From assembly GCF_000384115.1 (NCBI RefSeq), contig NZ_KB913029.1:3571057-3635056 (forward strand): a stretch of DNA of 64,000 nt. The letters are read 5' to 3'. The stretch is from Sporichthya polymorpha DSM 43042 (lineage in GTDB: Bacteria; Actinomycetota; Actinomycetes; Sporichthyales; Sporichthyaceae). This document shows, piece by piece, positions 1-9,025 of the stretch. Below the pieces are notes generated by a model, which saw only the letters and a program-made list of their open reading frames with translations, ran no database searches and was not told the origin of the DNA. Position 1 is the first letter of the stretch. The number at the start of each line of letters is the position of its first letter. The position numbers were made by a program, and so were the translations under genes.

Positions 1-2
1 AC

Positions 3-2432
3 CTGCACTCCGGGGCGGAGATGGCGGCGCGGTTCGCGCGGTACCCCGGCGCGGTCGCGAGCGCCCACGCCCTCGGGCAGGAGTGCGCTTTCAACCTCTC
101 GCTGATCCGTCCCCGGCTGCCGGACTTCCCGGTCCCGGCCGGGCACACCGCGATGAGCTGGTTGCGCGAGCTCACCTACCGCGGGGCGCGGGAGCGCTAC
201 GGCCCGCGGGAGGCGGAGACCCAGCCGGGCGCCTGGGCGCAGATCGACCACGAGCTCGCGATGATCGAGCGGCTGGACTTCCCGGGCTACTTCCTCATCG
301 TCCACGAGATCGTCGACTTCGCGCGCAGCCAGAACATCCTCTGCCAGGGCCGCGGCTCGGCCGCGAACTCCGCGGTCTGTTACGCGCTCGGCATCACCGC
401 CGTCGACGCCGTCTACTACCAACTGCTCTTCGAACGCTTCCTCTCGCCGGAACGCGGCGAACCGCCGGACATCGACATCGACATCGAGTCCGGCCGCCGG
501 GAGGAGGTCATCCAGCACGTGTACGAGCGCTACGGACGCCGGCACGCGGCGCAGGTCGCGAACGTCATCTCCTACCGGCCGCGGTCGGCGGTGCGCGACA
601 TGGCCAAGGCGCTCGGGTACTCGACCGGTGCCCAGGACGCCTTCGCGAAGGAGGTGCACCGTTACAGCGGTGACGTTTCCGACACCGACGACATGCCCGC
701 GGACGTGCTCGAACTGGCCGGGCAGGTGGCGCGCTTCCCGCGGCACCTGGGCATCCACTCCGGGGGGATGGTGATCTGCGACCGTCCGGTGGTGGAGGTC
801 GTCCCGGTCGAGTGGGCGCGGATGGAGAACCGCACCGTCATCCAGTGGGACAAGGACGACTGCGCCTCGCCGCTGGTCAACCTCGTCAAGTTCGACCTGC
901 TCGGGCTCGGGATGCTCTCGGCGCTGCACGGCTGCTTCGACCTGATCCGCGACGTCCACGGCACGGAGTGGACGCTGCAGTCGATGCCGAAGGAGGACCC
1001 CGAGGTCTACGAGATGCTCTGCCGGGCGGACTCGGTCGGGGTGTTCCAGGTCGAGTCCCGGGCGCAGATGGCGACGCTGCCGCGGCTCAAGCCACGCTGC
1101 TTCTACGACCTCGTGCTGGAGATCGCGCTGATCCGGCCCGGGCCGATCCAGGGCGGCTCGGTGCACCCGTTCATCCGTCGCCGCGCGGGCAAGGAGCCGA
1201 TCACCTACCCGCACCCGTCGCTGGAGAACTGCCTGAAACGCACGCTCGGCGTCCCGATGTTCCAGGAACAGCTCATGCAGATGGTGGTCGATGCTGCCGG
1301 CTGCACGCCCGAGCAGGCCGACCGGGTCCGGCGCGCGGTCGGGTCGAAGCGGTCGCCGGAGCGGGTCGCCGAACTGCGCGCCGAGCTCTACGAGGGCATG
1401 CGCCGCACCCACGGCATCACCGGCGAGACGGCGGACACGATCTTCAACCTGATCGCGGCGTTCGCGAACTTCGGCTTCGCCGAGAGCCACTCGATCAGCT
1501 TCGCGCTGCTGGTCTACGCCAGCTCGTGGCAGAAGTTGCGCTACCCGGCCGCGTTCTGCGCCGCGCTGCTCAACGCCCAGCCGATGGGGTTCTACTCACC
1601 GCAGTCGCTGGTCGCCGACGCCCGTCGGCACGGGGTCGAGGTGCGGCGGCCGGACGTCAACCTCTCCGCCGCCGGGGCGAGTCTGGAGCCGGCCGGGCCG
1701 GGGAACCGTGAGCCGGAGACCTCCTGGGGGAGGGCCGCGATCCGGCTCGGGCTCTCCGGGGTCCGCTCGATCGGGGACGATCTCGCCGAGCGGATCGAGT
1801 CCGAACGCCGCGCGAACGGCCCGTACGTCGACCTCGCCGACTTCGCGCGGCGGACGTCGGCCGGCGCCGCGCACATCGAGGCGCTCTCCACCGCGGGGGC
1901 GTTCGACAGTCTCGGCCTCGCCCGGCGCGAGGCGCTGTGGGCGGCGGGGGCCGTCGCGCAGACGGGGCCGGATCAGATCGCCGGCACGGTGGTCGGGCAC
2001 CGGGCCCCGCGGCTGCCGGAGCTGGAGCAGGTCGAACTGACGATGGCCGACCTGTGGGCCACCGGCATCACCCCGGACGGGCACCCGATGGAGAACATGC
2101 GGGCGCACCTGAACCCCGACATCCTCCCGATCTCCGCCCTCGCCACCACGCCCGACCGCTCGAAGGTTCGCGTGGCCGGTGTGGTGACGCACCGTCAGCA
2201 GCCGCAGACCGCGGCCGGCACGATCTTCCTCAACCTCGAGGACGAGACCGGCATGCTCAACGTCATCTGCTCCCCGGGGGCGTGGGCCCGGCACCGGCGG
2301 ATCGCGCGCGACTCCGCGGCGCTGGTGATCCGCGGTCGGTTGGAGCGCTCCGAGGGGGTCATCAGCCTGGTCGCGGAGAACTTCGTCCGCCTCGAGATGG
2401 CCGTCGGCTCCAGATCCCGCGATTTCCGCTGA
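3..2432 (+). CDS. dnaE2: Error-prone DNA polymerase DnaE2 (5' end outside window)
   Basis: C-family (PHP-type) DNA polymerase III alpha-like subunit of the actinobacterial mutasome, which does translesion synthesis after DNA damage together with ImuA'/ImuB. The frame is open from base 3, so the N-terminal PHP region lies upstream. Seen here: the palm motif RGSAANSAVCYALGIT, the acidic catalytic motif PPDIDIDIESGRRE, the motif GVPMFQEQLMQM with following HhH-like VRRAVGSKRSPERVAEL, and a C-terminal OB-fold stretch (VRVAGVVTHRQQPQTAAGT). The absence of the long C-terminal tail of DnaE1 and the divergent residues favour DnaE2. No imuA/imuB neighbour is visible downstream; they could be upstream of the window. 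The identification is firm; the missing N-terminus prevents checking the PHP metal ligands. Confidence 0.95.
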   Translation: MHSGAEMAARFARYPGAVASAHALGQECAFNLSLIRPRLPDFPVPAGHTAMSWLRELTYRGARERYGPREAETQPGAWAQIDHELAMIERLDFPGYFLIVHEIVDFARSQNILCQGRGSAANSAVCYALGITAVDAVYYQLLFERFLSPERGEPPDIDIDIESGRREEVIQHVYERYGRRHAAQVANVISYRPRSAVRDMAKALGYSTGAQDAFAKEVHRYSGDVSDTDDMPADVLELAGQVARFPRHLGIHSGGMVICDRPVVEVVPVEWARMENRTVIQWDKDDCASPLVNLVKFDLLGLGMLSALHGCFDLIRDVHGTEWTLQSMPKEDPEVYEMLCRADSVGVFQVESRAQMATLPRLKPRCFYDLVLEIALIRPGPIQGGSVHPFIRRRAGKEPITYPHPSLENCLKRTLGVPMFQEQLMQMVVDAAGCTPEQADRVRRAVGSKRSPERVAELRAELYEGMRRTHGITGETADTIFNLIAAFANFGFAESHSISFALLVYASSWQKLRYPAAFCAALLNAQPMGFYSPQSLVADARRHGVEVRRPDVNLSAAGASLEPAGPGNREPETSWGRAAIRLGLSGVRSIGDDLAERIESERRANGPYVDLADFARRTSAGAAHIEALSTAGAFDSLGLARREALWAAGAVAQTGPDQIAGTVVGHRAPRLPELEQVELTMADLWATGITPDGHPMENMRAHLNPDILPISALATTPDRSKVRVAGVVTHRQQPQTAAGTIFLNLEDETGMLNVICSPGAWARHRRIARDSAALVIRGRLERSEGVISLVAENFVRLEMAVGSRSRDFR

Positions 2433-2440
2433 CGCACCGC

Positions 2441-2446
2441 TAGGTT
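2441..2446 (+). promoter_or_regulatory. -10 element of leaderless promoter for the gene at 2453
   Basis: TAGGTT lies exactly 6 nt before the ATG at 2453 and there is no purine-rich Shine-Dalgarno sequence. In actinobacteria a TANNNT hexamer at this distance usually means the transcript starts at the start codon. Confidence 0.6.
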
Positions 2447-2452
2447 CCGCCC

Positions 2453-3127
2453 ATGAACACGCGCGCGCAGGTCGCCTGCGCCTGGGCCGGGGCGATCGGC
2501 ATCAGCCTCACCCTCGTCGCCCTGCTGACCGCCGACCTGCTGCCGGCCCCCGCGGCCGCCTGGAGCGCCGAGGAACTCGCGGCCTGGTACACCGAGAACC
2601 GGAACCGGATCCGGACCGGCGCCGTGCTCGGGGTGCTCTCGACCGCCGGCTGGGGTGCGCTGATGGCCGTGGCCTGGATGCAGTTGAAGGCCCGGTCCGC
2701 GACGTTGGCCGCGCTGCACGGCATCGCCGGGGCGGTCACCTACGTCGCGCTGATCCTGACCTTCACCTGCCTGGGCGTCGCCGCGTTCCGTCCCGACCGG
2801 GCTCCGGACACCACTCAGGCGCTGCACGACCTGGCCTGGTTCTGCCTGCTGTTCACGGTCGTCGCGCCGGCCACCCAGGCCATTGCGGCCGGGCTGGCCA
2901 TCCTGACCGGCGGGGGAGCCGAGGCCGGGCCGGAGTTCCCGCGCTGGTTGGGCTACCTCGGCTGCTGGGCCGGGGCGCTTTTCGTCCCGGGCATCCTGCT
3001 CGTCTTCTTCCAGGACGGGGTGTTCGCCTATCAGGGCGTGATCCCGTACCTCATTCCCCTGGTCGCCTTCGGAACCTGGGTACTCGGCCTGGCTTGGGGG
3101 TGCCGCCGAGCCGCCCTGGCCCAGTAG
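2453..3127 (+). CDS. Hypothetical multi-pass membrane protein (tandem paralogue 1)
   Basis: 224 residues with about six hydrophobic stretches: residues 8-28 (GAIGISLTLVALLTADLLPA), about 55-75, 85-105, 120-140, 160-185 and 190-215. It has no catalytic motif that I recognise. The protein is clearly paralogous to its downstream neighbour: both begin MNTR(A/S)Q, share the hydrophilic segment following the first helix (E..AWYTENRNRIR against E.SDFYRGETDRIR) and have the same membrane pattern and closing VFAYQGVIPYLIPL / PFAYHGVISYWIPL motif. The two genes are 9 bp apart yet each has its own leaderless-type -10 hexamer, so they may be transcribed separately. Function unknown. Confidence 0.75.
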   Translation: MNTRAQVACAWAGAIGISLTLVALLTADLLPAPAAAWSAEELAAWYTENRNRIRTGAVLGVLSTAGWGALMAVAWMQLKARSATLAALHGIAGAVTYVALILTFTCLGVAAFRPDRAPDTTQALHDLAWFCLLFTVVAPATQAIAAGLAILTGGGAEAGPEFPRWLGYLGCWAGALFVPGILLVFFQDGVFAYQGVIPYLIPLVAFGTWVLGLAWGCRRAALAQ

Positions 3128-3130
3128 GTT
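3125..3130 (+). promoter_or_regulatory. -10 element of leaderless promoter for the gene at 3137
   Basis: TAGGTT, 6 nt before ATG 3137; it overlaps the stop codon of the preceding gene. It is the same hexamer and spacing as in front of its paralogue at 2453, so the promoter was apparently duplicated with the gene. Confidence 0.55.
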
Positions 3131-3136
3131 CCGGTC

Positions 3137-3853
3137 ATGAATACGCGGAGTCAGATCGTCTGTGGCCTGGCGGGCATCCTCGGGGTGCTGGTCATCCTCC
3201 CCGCCTTTCTCATCGCGGACTACTTCGTGCCGCCGGCCGCGGACTGGACCCCGCAGGAGTTCTCCGACTTCTACCGCGGGGAGACGGACCGGATCCGGGC
3301 CGGGTTGCTGATGTTGCTGCTCGCGGTCGTCGGCTGGGGTGCGGTGGTCGCCGTCATCACCGTCCAGATGCTGCGGTACGAGGGCCGGCGTCCGGTGCTG
3401 ACCGCGCTGTTCGCCCTCTCCGGCATCACCACCTATGTGCTCCTCACGCTGTTCGGTGTCTTCCTGACGGCGGCGGCGTTCCGGCCGGAACGCTCGGGGG
3501 AGGACATCCAGCTGCTGCACGACGTCGGCTGGTTCATGGCGTTCCTGACCGCCCCGGCGTTCGCCACTCAGGCGTTCGCCCTCGGTGCGACCGTGCTCGG
3601 CGCCCGGACCGCGGTGCACCCGCGCTGGTTCGGGTATCTCAACCTCTGGATCGGCGTCCTGCTCCTGCCCGGCGTGCTGCTGCTCTTCTTCCACGACGGC
3701 CCGTTCGCTTACCACGGCGTCATCTCGTACTGGATCCCGCTGTTCACCTTCGGCGGCTGGATGGCCGTCATGGGGATGATCGCGGTGCTGACCGCGCAGG
3801 CGGAGGCGAAGGCCGGGGCCGGGCTCGAGGCCCGGGAGGCCGTTCCGGTCTAG
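3137..3853 (+). CDS. Hypothetical multi-pass membrane protein (tandem paralogue 2)
   Basis: 238 residues, same family and topology as the protein at 2453, with hydrophobic segments near residues 8-30, 55-80, 88-115, 128-155, 165-185 and 190-215 and a charged C-terminal tail (AEAKAGAGLEAREAVPV). There is no recognisable enzyme motif. It ends in a 4-bp convergent overlap with the thioesterase gene on the other strand. Because the two paralogues differ through most of their length but keep the PFAYHGVIS-type motif near the C-terminus, that motif is the best place to look for function. I do not recognise the family. Confidence 0.75.
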   Translation: MNTRSQIVCGLAGILGVLVILPAFLIADYFVPPAADWTPQEFSDFYRGETDRIRAGLLMLLLAVVGWGAVVAVITVQMLRYEGRRPVLTALFALSGITTYVLLTLFGVFLTAAAFRPERSGEDIQLLHDVGWFMAFLTAPAFATQAFALGATVLGARTAVHPRWFGYLNLWIGVLLLPGVLLLFFHDGPFAYHGVISYWIPLFTFGGWMAVMGMIAVLTAQAEAKAGAGLEAREAVPV

Positions 3854-4653
3854 GTGCCCTCCGGCATGCCCTTCGTCAGGCGCGCGATCTGCCAGGCGTG
3901 GGCGACGGTCCGGCCGGCGCTGTCCCGGACGACGGCGCGCTCGTCGAACCACCCGTCCGCGGGTGTCACCTGGCCGGCGGAGACGGTCACCGCGAGCGGG
4001 CCGGGGGCCGGTTGCGTGCGCAGGTGCCAGGTCATCGAGACCGTCGGCGACCAACCGACGTAGCCGAGCTGGAACGGTGTCGGGACCAGGGCGTCGGCCG
4101 CGACGATCGCGATGAACGGGTCGGGGTCCTCGCCGGTGAGCAGCCGGACCCAGGCCGTCACGACGGCGTCCGGACGGTCCGGTCCGACGACGTCGCGCGG
4201 CCCGAAGCCGAGTGGGTAGCGGACCGAGACGCTGTCGAGGATCGACGGGCCTGCTCCGGGGCGAAGGCCGGGCGGTGTGCACTGGCTCTCGTCGACCGGG
4301 AGGACCGACGGGTCCGCCGGCACGTCGTCGGTCGGGGTGTCCGTGCAGACGACCGTCGACTCCAGGATCATGACGCCGTTCTGCCGGAGCAGCACCCGGG
4401 CGTTGGACAGCGTCCGGCCGGTCCCGTTGACGGTCACCTCGAGCTCGGCCGGCCCCGGGCGGGAGGCCTTGAAGAACGTCGTGGAGACGGACTGGGGGTG
4501 CTCGCGTCCGGTCTCGGCCAGGGCGGCCCGCGCGGTGATCGCCGCCAGATACCCGCCGTTGGGGTTGCCGAACGCGCTCCAGTACGGAGTGAGCTCGGCG
4601 GTGTAGCGGCCGGGGCCGGTGGCGGAGACGGCGGTGGCCTCGGCGAAGGTCAT
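3850..4653 (-). CDS. Acyl-CoA thioesterase domain (double hot-dog, TesB/4HBT_3-like) protein
   Basis: 267 residues, the usual length of a TesB-type double hot-dog protein that hydrolyses acyl-CoA thioesters in the cytoplasm. The N-terminal hot-dog half contains YWSAFGNPNGGYLAAITARA, the typical N-G-G-Y signature where the hot-dog helix begins, followed by the strand pattern STTFFKASRPGPAELEVTV and TLSNARVLLRQNGVMILESTV. The C-terminal half carries FQLGYVGWSPTVSMTWHLR and a closing HAWQIARL strand. It sits 25 bp upstream, in transcription order after, the TetR gene at 4679-5260 on the same strand, so the two may be co-transcribed and the regulator may control it. Substrate unknown. Confidence 0.8.
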   Translation of the reverse strand: MTFAEATAVSATGPGRYTAELTPYWSAFGNPNGGYLAAITARAALAETGREHPQSVSTTFFKASRPGPAELEVTVNGTGRTLSNARVLLRQNGVMILESTVVCTDTPTDDVPADPSVLPVDESQCTPPGLRPGAGPSILDSVSVRYPLGFGPRDVVGPDRPDAVVTAWVRLLTGEDPDPFIAIVAADALVPTPFQLGYVGWSPTVSMTWHLRTQPAPGPLAVTVSAGQVTPADGWFDERAVVRDSAGRTVAHAWQIARLTKGMPEGT

Positions 4654-4678
4654 GGGGTCGAAGAGTACCCAGCCTCGC

Positions 4679-5260
4679 TCAGCCCGACGCGGAGTCCTCG
4701 ACGCGCCGGTGGAGACCCTCGATGAGCAGGTCGAGACCCGTGGTGAAGGCGCGGGGTGAGGCGCCGCTGCCGCGACTCGCCTCGACCAGTGCGGTGCCGA
4801 GGACGTAGTTGACCAGCACGCTGATCGCGTCCACGGACTGGGAGCGGGTGAAGCCCGCCGGCCGCAGCAGGCCGACCAGTCGGTCGCGGACCGCGATCAC
4901 CCACGGTCCGTCGAGGGAGGTCGTGATGATCAGTTGCGCGATCCCGGGCCGGGCCACCAGCGCGTCGTGGATCTCGACCAGCACCTCGCGCAGGCTCTGG
5001 GCCCAGTCTCCCTGAGGGTGCGTCAGCTCCGGGACCTCCAGGGCCCGCCCGACCATGACGTCGAGCAGGGCCTCCTTGGAGTCGAGGTAGCTGTACAGCG
5101 TCATGTGGCTGACGCCGAGTTCGCCCGCGACCCGGCGGAAGCTGACGGCGTCGAGACCTTCGGTGTCGAGCAGGGTCAGGGCGGCGTCGGCGATCTCGGC
5201 CACGGTGACCTTCTTCGGTCGGCCACGTGGCCGGCGCGAACCCGTCGTTGACACCGTCAC
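4679..5260 (-). CDS. TetR-family transcriptional regulator
   Basis: 193 residues. The N-terminal TetR DNA-binding domain is clear: GRPKKVTVAEIADAALTLLD, then the recognition helix region FRRVAGELGVSHMTLYSYLDSKEALLDVMV (about residues 42-70). The remainder is an all-helical ligand-binding/dimerisation domain. The GTG start is supported by a TAGGCT hexamer 6 nt upstream (leaderless). It is divergent from the operon beginning at 5349, and an inverted repeat lies in the shared 88-bp intergenic region, so the usual TetR layout of a local repressor acting on the divergent operon and on itself is likely. The ligand cannot be inferred, though the flanking thioesterase and LLM oxidoreductase hint at an acyl-CoA or small hydrophobic compound. 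Confidence 0.9.
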   Translation of the reverse strand: MTVSTTGSRRPRGRPKKVTVAEIADAALTLLDTEGLDAVSFRRVAGELGVSHMTLYSYLDSKEALLDVMVGRALEVPELTHPQGDWAQSLREVLVEIHDALVARPGIAQLIITTSLDGPWVIAVRDRLVGLLRPAGFTRSQSVDAISVLVNYVLGTALVEASRGSGASPRAFTTGLDLLIEGLHRRVEDSASG

Positions 5261-5266
5261 CCTGCG

Positions 5267-5272
5267 AGCCTA
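5267..5272 (-). promoter_or_regulatory. -10 element of leaderless promoter for the TetR gene
   Basis: On the minus strand TAGGCT is followed by 6 nt and then GTG (5260-5258). This fixes the GTG as the start. Confidence 0.55.
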
Positions 5273-5283
5273 CGGTACGAACA

Positions 5284-5310
5284 GATTTATTGATACAGCG
5301 TAAATAAATC
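5284..5310. promoter_or_regulatory. Candidate TetR operator (inverted repeat)
   Basis: GATTTATT (5284-5291) and AATAAATC (5303-5310) form a perfect 8-bp inverted repeat with an 11-bp spacer in the intergenic region between tetR and the divergent operon. It is strikingly A/T-rich for this genome. Its position fits an operator controlling both directions; binding by this TetR is inference. Confidence 0.5.
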
Positions 5311-5348
5311 CCGCCGACAACCCCCGAGTCGAAGACGGTGCCCGCGAC

Positions 5349-6347
5349 ATGACCACTGCTGACCGCACCCGCGAGATCGTTCCCGAGGACGACTCCTGGG
5401 CACACCACCCGCGTCCGGAGGACCCGTTCTGGAACGAGTCCGGCCTGTTCACCTTCATGGTCCCCGAGTTGGACATCAACGGGTACTTCTACGTCTGGCA
5501 CCGGCCCAACATGAAGCTGACCTCCGCCGGGGTGGCGCTGTGGGATGCCGTCGGCACGGAGACCCACAACTGCCTGTACTCGGAGTGGTACCACTTCAAT
5601 CCGATGGCGCCGGACACCGATCTGTTCAACTTCCGGCTGGGCAACGGGATGAGCTGCGAGCTGCTCGAGCCGCTCAAGCGGTACCGCCTCGGCTACGCGG
5701 GTGACGAGCTGCAGCTCGACCTGCTGTGGGAGGGCGCGTACCACCCGCCGAACCTGCACTACTCCAACAGCGACGCCGACGGCTTCGAGGTCTGGGGCTC
5801 GGTGCACTACGAGCAGCTCGGCTCGGTCACCGGCACGATCACGCTGCGCGGCGAGACGATCCCCGTGGACTGCCACGCGTTCCGTGACCACTCCCGTGGC
5901 CTGCGGCCGGGGCCGGCGCGCAACCAGTCCGGCGGCGGCTTCGACTACGGCTGGGCGTCGGAGCGGACCTCGTTCGCGGTCACCTCGGCGCGGCCCGACC
6001 CGACCGCTCCCGTCACCGCGCGGTCGGTGGACCGCATCGGCTACGGCCACTTCATCCAGGACGGCAAGCTCGGCCAGATCACCGGCGGTCAGCGGGTCGT
6101 GCTCGAGCGGGAGCCGGACGGCCGTCCGCGGCGCGTCGAGCTGCTCCTGGAAGACGAGCACGGTCGCGAGATGCGTGCCGTCTCGCGCGTCCGCAACTGC
6201 CTGAAGTGGCACAGCCTCTGGCACATGCAGTGGTGCCTGGCCGAGTGGGAGATCGACGGCGAGCACGGGTGGGGCGAGAACCAGGACTGGTTCGACATCA
6301 ACGTGATCCGCCGTCACCAGCGCGAGAACCTGGGCGCCGCCCGATGA
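5349..6347 (+). CDS. DUF7065/DUF7064-like (AttH/lipocalin-fold) protein
   Basis: 332 residues, soluble, rich in aromatic residues and predicted beta strands. It resembles the DUF7065/DUF7064 family, related to the AttH/CrtC lipocalin-like fold, found in actinobacterial and proteobacterial catabolic clusters. Visible landmarks are HPRPEDPFWNESGLFTF near the N-terminus, a central DCHAFRDHSRGLRPG motif with two conserved-looking His and an Arg, and a C-terminal WHMQWCLAEWEIDG. The second DUF domain begins around residue 190. It is the first gene of an operon: its TGA overlaps the next ATG (ATGA), implying translational coupling with the PEP-swivel protein. No catalytic role is established for this family that I can name; a hydrophobic-ligand-binding or hydratase-like role is only a guess. 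Confidence 0.65.
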   Translation: MTTADRTREIVPEDDSWAHHPRPEDPFWNESGLFTFMVPELDINGYFYVWHRPNMKLTSAGVALWDAVGTETHNCLYSEWYHFNPMAPDTDLFNFRLGNGMSCELLEPLKRYRLGYAGDELQLDLLWEGAYHPPNLHYSNSDADGFEVWGSVHYEQLGSVTGTITLRGETIPVDCHAFRDHSRGLRPGPARNQSGGGFDYGWASERTSFAVTSARPDPTAPVTARSVDRIGYGHFIQDGKLGQITGGQRVVLEREPDGRPRRVELLLEDEHGREMRAVSRVRNCLKWHSLWHMQWCLAEWEIDGEHGWGENQDWFDINVIRRHQRENLGAAR

Positions 6348-7933
6348 CGAGCCCGCGAGTCGAGGACCCGCTCCACGGTCGGTCGCGGCCGGGTTCGTCC
6401 TGGACGACGACCAACGTCGGCGAGGCGGTGCCCGGTGTGCAGACGCCGCTGGGCTGGTCGATCTGGGGTCCCGCCGGCGAGGAGGGCCTGCGCCGCGCGT
6501 TCCACACCCTGGGCGCGCTGAACCGGGACGAGACCGCCGTGCCGACGGCGTCGGAGGACCGGCTGTTCTCCGCGTTCTACGGCCGGATCGCGCTGCAGTT
6601 GGACATCCTCTGCGCGTGGGCCGACCGCATCCCCGGCACCAGCGGCGATGCGATGGCCCGTCAGATCTTCACCTTCGTCCCACCGGGCTACGTCTCGCGT
6701 CCGCAGCGGCGGTACTACCCCCGCGTCGCGGCTCGCGCCGGCGTCCCGTGGGTGCGCGGTCCGAAGGCGATCCGCGCCAGCCGGACCCGCATGCAGGGCG
6801 TGTGGTCCGACGCGGTCGCGCGCGTGAACGGTCTCGACGAGGCCGGGGCCCGGGCGCTCCTGGTCACCGGCGCGGACGAGTTCCGGCAGGTCATCTACCA
6901 CCACACGGTGCTCACCCTCGGCGCCGTGCAGCCGGTGTACGACCTGCTCGCCAAGATCTGCGCCGGCACGGACCTCACGCCGCAGGACCTCGCCGGAGGA
7001 CACGGCGGGCACGAGGAGACCGCGATGGTGCGCGACCTGTGGGCGTGCTCGCGCGGCCGCCTGCCGGTCGAGCGGTTCGTGGCCGACTACGGCTACCACG
7101 GGCCGCGCGAGGGTGACATCTCGATCACGACGTGGCGCGAGGACCCGACGCCGGTGCACAAGCTGGTCGAGGCCTACGCGGCGCAGCCGGAGTCCGAGAA
7201 CCCCGAGGCCGTCGAAGCGGCCCAGCAACGGCGGCGGCACGAGCTGGAGGCGAAGCTGCTGGCCGCGACGTCGGCCGCGCGCAAGCCGCTGGCCCGCACG
7301 GCGCTGAAGCTCGCCGGCAAGTACCTGCCGCTGCGCGGCGTCGGCAAGGTGGCGTTCCTGCAGGGCGTCGACGTGACCCGCATGGCGGCCCGCCGGCTCG
7401 GTGAGCTGGCTGTCGCGGACGGCCGCCTGCTCGACCGCGAGGACATCTTCTTCTTCACCCTCGACGAGCTTCGGACCGGCTGGCCCGCGCACGCCATGGA
7501 GCTGGTCGCCGAGCGTCGGGCGGCGTACGAGAAGTACCGCACGCTCGACCTGCCCGAGTTCTGGGTGGGGGAGCCCGAGCCGGCCCCGGCGCCCGAGGCG
7601 ACGACGGGCACCATCACCGGCATCGGCGCGAGCCCCGGTGTGATTGAGGGCCGAGCGCTCGTTCTCGAGGACCCCGCCGGGGCCGACATCGAGGACGGCG
7701 ACATCCTGATCGCCCGTCACACCGACCCGGCGTGGGCGTCGCTGATGTTCCTGTCCGGCGGCCTGGTCTCCGACATCGGCGGCCTGATGAGCCACACCGC
7801 GGTCGTCGCCCGCGAGCTCGGAATCCCGTGCGTGGTCAACACCCGCACGGCCATGCACACCCTGCGTACCGGCGACCGCATCCGCGTCGACGGGAACGCC
7901 GGCACCGTCGAACTCCTCGGGAGAACTTCGTGA
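6344..7933 (+). CDS. PEP-utilising enzyme mobile-domain (phosphohistidine swivel) protein
   Basis: 529 residues. The C-terminal ~90 residues are a PEP/pyruvate-phosphate-dikinase-type swivelling domain: GIGASPGVIEGRALVL, then GGLMSHTAVVARELGIPCVV, whose His is the residue phosphorylated in this family, and the closing IRVDGNAGTVELL. The N-terminal 430 residues resemble the helical region linked to swivel domains in rifampicin phosphotransferase-like proteins. The N-terminal ATP-grasp kinase domain normally needed to charge the histidine is absent, so it must be supplied elsewhere or the protein works differently. The ATG at 6344 was chosen because it overlaps the upstream TGA; its own TGA overlaps the GTG of the next gene. 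Substrate unknown. Confidence 0.75.
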   Translation: MTSPRVEDPLHGRSRPGSSWTTTNVGEAVPGVQTPLGWSIWGPAGEEGLRRAFHTLGALNRDETAVPTASEDRLFSAFYGRIALQLDILCAWADRIPGTSGDAMARQIFTFVPPGYVSRPQRRYYPRVAARAGVPWVRGPKAIRASRTRMQGVWSDAVARVNGLDEAGARALLVTGADEFRQVIYHHTVLTLGAVQPVYDLLAKICAGTDLTPQDLAGGHGGHEETAMVRDLWACSRGRLPVERFVADYGYHGPREGDISITTWREDPTPVHKLVEAYAAQPESENPEAVEAAQQRRRHELEAKLLAATSAARKPLARTALKLAGKYLPLRGVGKVAFLQGVDVTRMAARRLGELAVADGRLLDREDIFFFTLDELRTGWPAHAMELVAERRAAYEKYRTLDLPEFWVGEPEPAPAPEATTGTITGIGASPGVIEGRALVLEDPAGADIEDGDILIARHTDPAWASLMFLSGGLVSDIGGLMSHTAVVARELGIPCVVNTRTAMHTLRTGDRIRVDGNAGTVELLGRTS

Positions 7934-9012
7934 AGCTCGGACTGCTGATGCCGACCGTCCACTCGATCGCGCTCAACGAGATGGCCCTCCGTGGCGCGGA
8001 GGCGCTCGGGGTCGACGACGTCTGGGTGCTCGACCACATGATGGGCCTGACCCACCCGGCCCTGTGGTCCGAGTTCCCGGCCGCCTCCGCGCTGCCCGAC
8101 CCGGACGCGTTCCTCGACCCGTTCTGCGTCGCGGCCGCCCTCGGTGGTGGCACGGACCTGCGCTTCGGGCTGTCCGTCACCGACGCCGTCCGCCGTGCCG
8201 GGCCGGACCTGGCCCGCGCCGCCCTGACCGTGAACGACGCCTGTCGGGGCGGGTTCGTCCTCGGTCTGGGCTCCGGCGAGGCCGAGTCGCTCGTGCCCTA
8301 CGGCTACGACTACCGGCGCCCGGTCGACCGGCTCGAGGCGGCGCTGCGCGACATCCGGTCGCTGCTCGACACCGGGAACATGCCGACCGGTTCCGGTCGC
8401 ATCGGTCTCGACCGTTCGGGGCCGAAGGGAGTGCCCGAGGTCTGGGTCGCCGCGAAGATGCCGCGGATGCTCGAGCTGACGGGCCGTTACGCCGACGGGT
8501 GGCTGCCGCTGCCCAGCCCGCCCGAGGAGTACGCGGCGCAGTATCAGGCCGTGTGCGCGGCCGCCGAGCGCGCGGGCCGGCCGGCGCCGACCGCGTCGAT
8601 GGTTCCCGCCGTCATCTTCGGTGACTCCCGGGACTCCGTGCTCGGCGTGCTGGAGGACGTGCCGGTCGTCAAGCTGATCGCGTACTACCTGCCGGCGTAC
8701 GTGTGGGACCGCTACGGCGTCGAGCACCCCGGCGGCCCGAACTGCCGTGGCCAGATCGACCTGATCCCGCACGACCTCGACCCGAAGGCCCTGCGCGAGA
8801 CGGCCAAGCGCATCCCGGTCGAGCTCGTCGAGGAACTTGCCTGGTTCGGCAACGCGGACGAGATCGCCGCGCGGCTCAAGCCGTACGCGGAGGTCGGGTT
8901 GGAGCACATCGTCCTCGGTGACGTCACCGGAACCACCTACGCCCCGGAGGAGACCGCCCGCGTCCTCGGCGGTCAGCTGCCCCGACTCGTGGAACTGATG
9001 CACGCGCTCTGA
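7930..9012 (+). CDS. LLM class flavin-dependent oxidoreductase
   Basis: 360 residues, a luciferase-like monooxygenase-family TIM barrel, probably using FMN or F420. It starts MKLGLLMPTVHSIALNEMALRGAEALGVDDVWVLDHMMG, the usual first two strands with the DH pair. Other family landmarks are the ALGGGTDLRFGLSVTD strand, GFVLGLGSGEAESLVPYG, VWVAAKMPRMLELTGRYADGWLP, and the C-terminal HIVLGDVTG. The length and the GLGSGE motif fit the F420-dependent/mer-like subgroup better than bacterial luciferase. The GTG start overlaps the upstream stop (GTGA), so it is coupled to the PEP-swivel gene. The substrate cannot be read from sequence; the operon mates suggest catabolism of an imported small molecule. 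Confidence 0.88.
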   Translation: MKLGLLMPTVHSIALNEMALRGAEALGVDDVWVLDHMMGLTHPALWSEFPAASALPDPDAFLDPFCVAAALGGGTDLRFGLSVTDAVRRAGPDLARAALTVNDACRGGFVLGLGSGEAESLVPYGYDYRRPVDRLEAALRDIRSLLDTGNMPTGSGRIGLDRSGPKGVPEVWVAAKMPRMLELTGRYADGWLPLPSPPEEYAAQYQAVCAAAERAGRPAPTASMVPAVIFGDSRDSVLGVLEDVPVVKLIAYYLPAYVWDRYGVEHPGGPNCRGQIDLIPHDLDPKALRETAKRIPVELVEELAWFGNADEIAARLKPYAEVGLEHIVLGDVTGTTYAPEETARVLGGQLPRLVELMHAL

Positions 9013-9025
9013 GAGGAGACGTTCC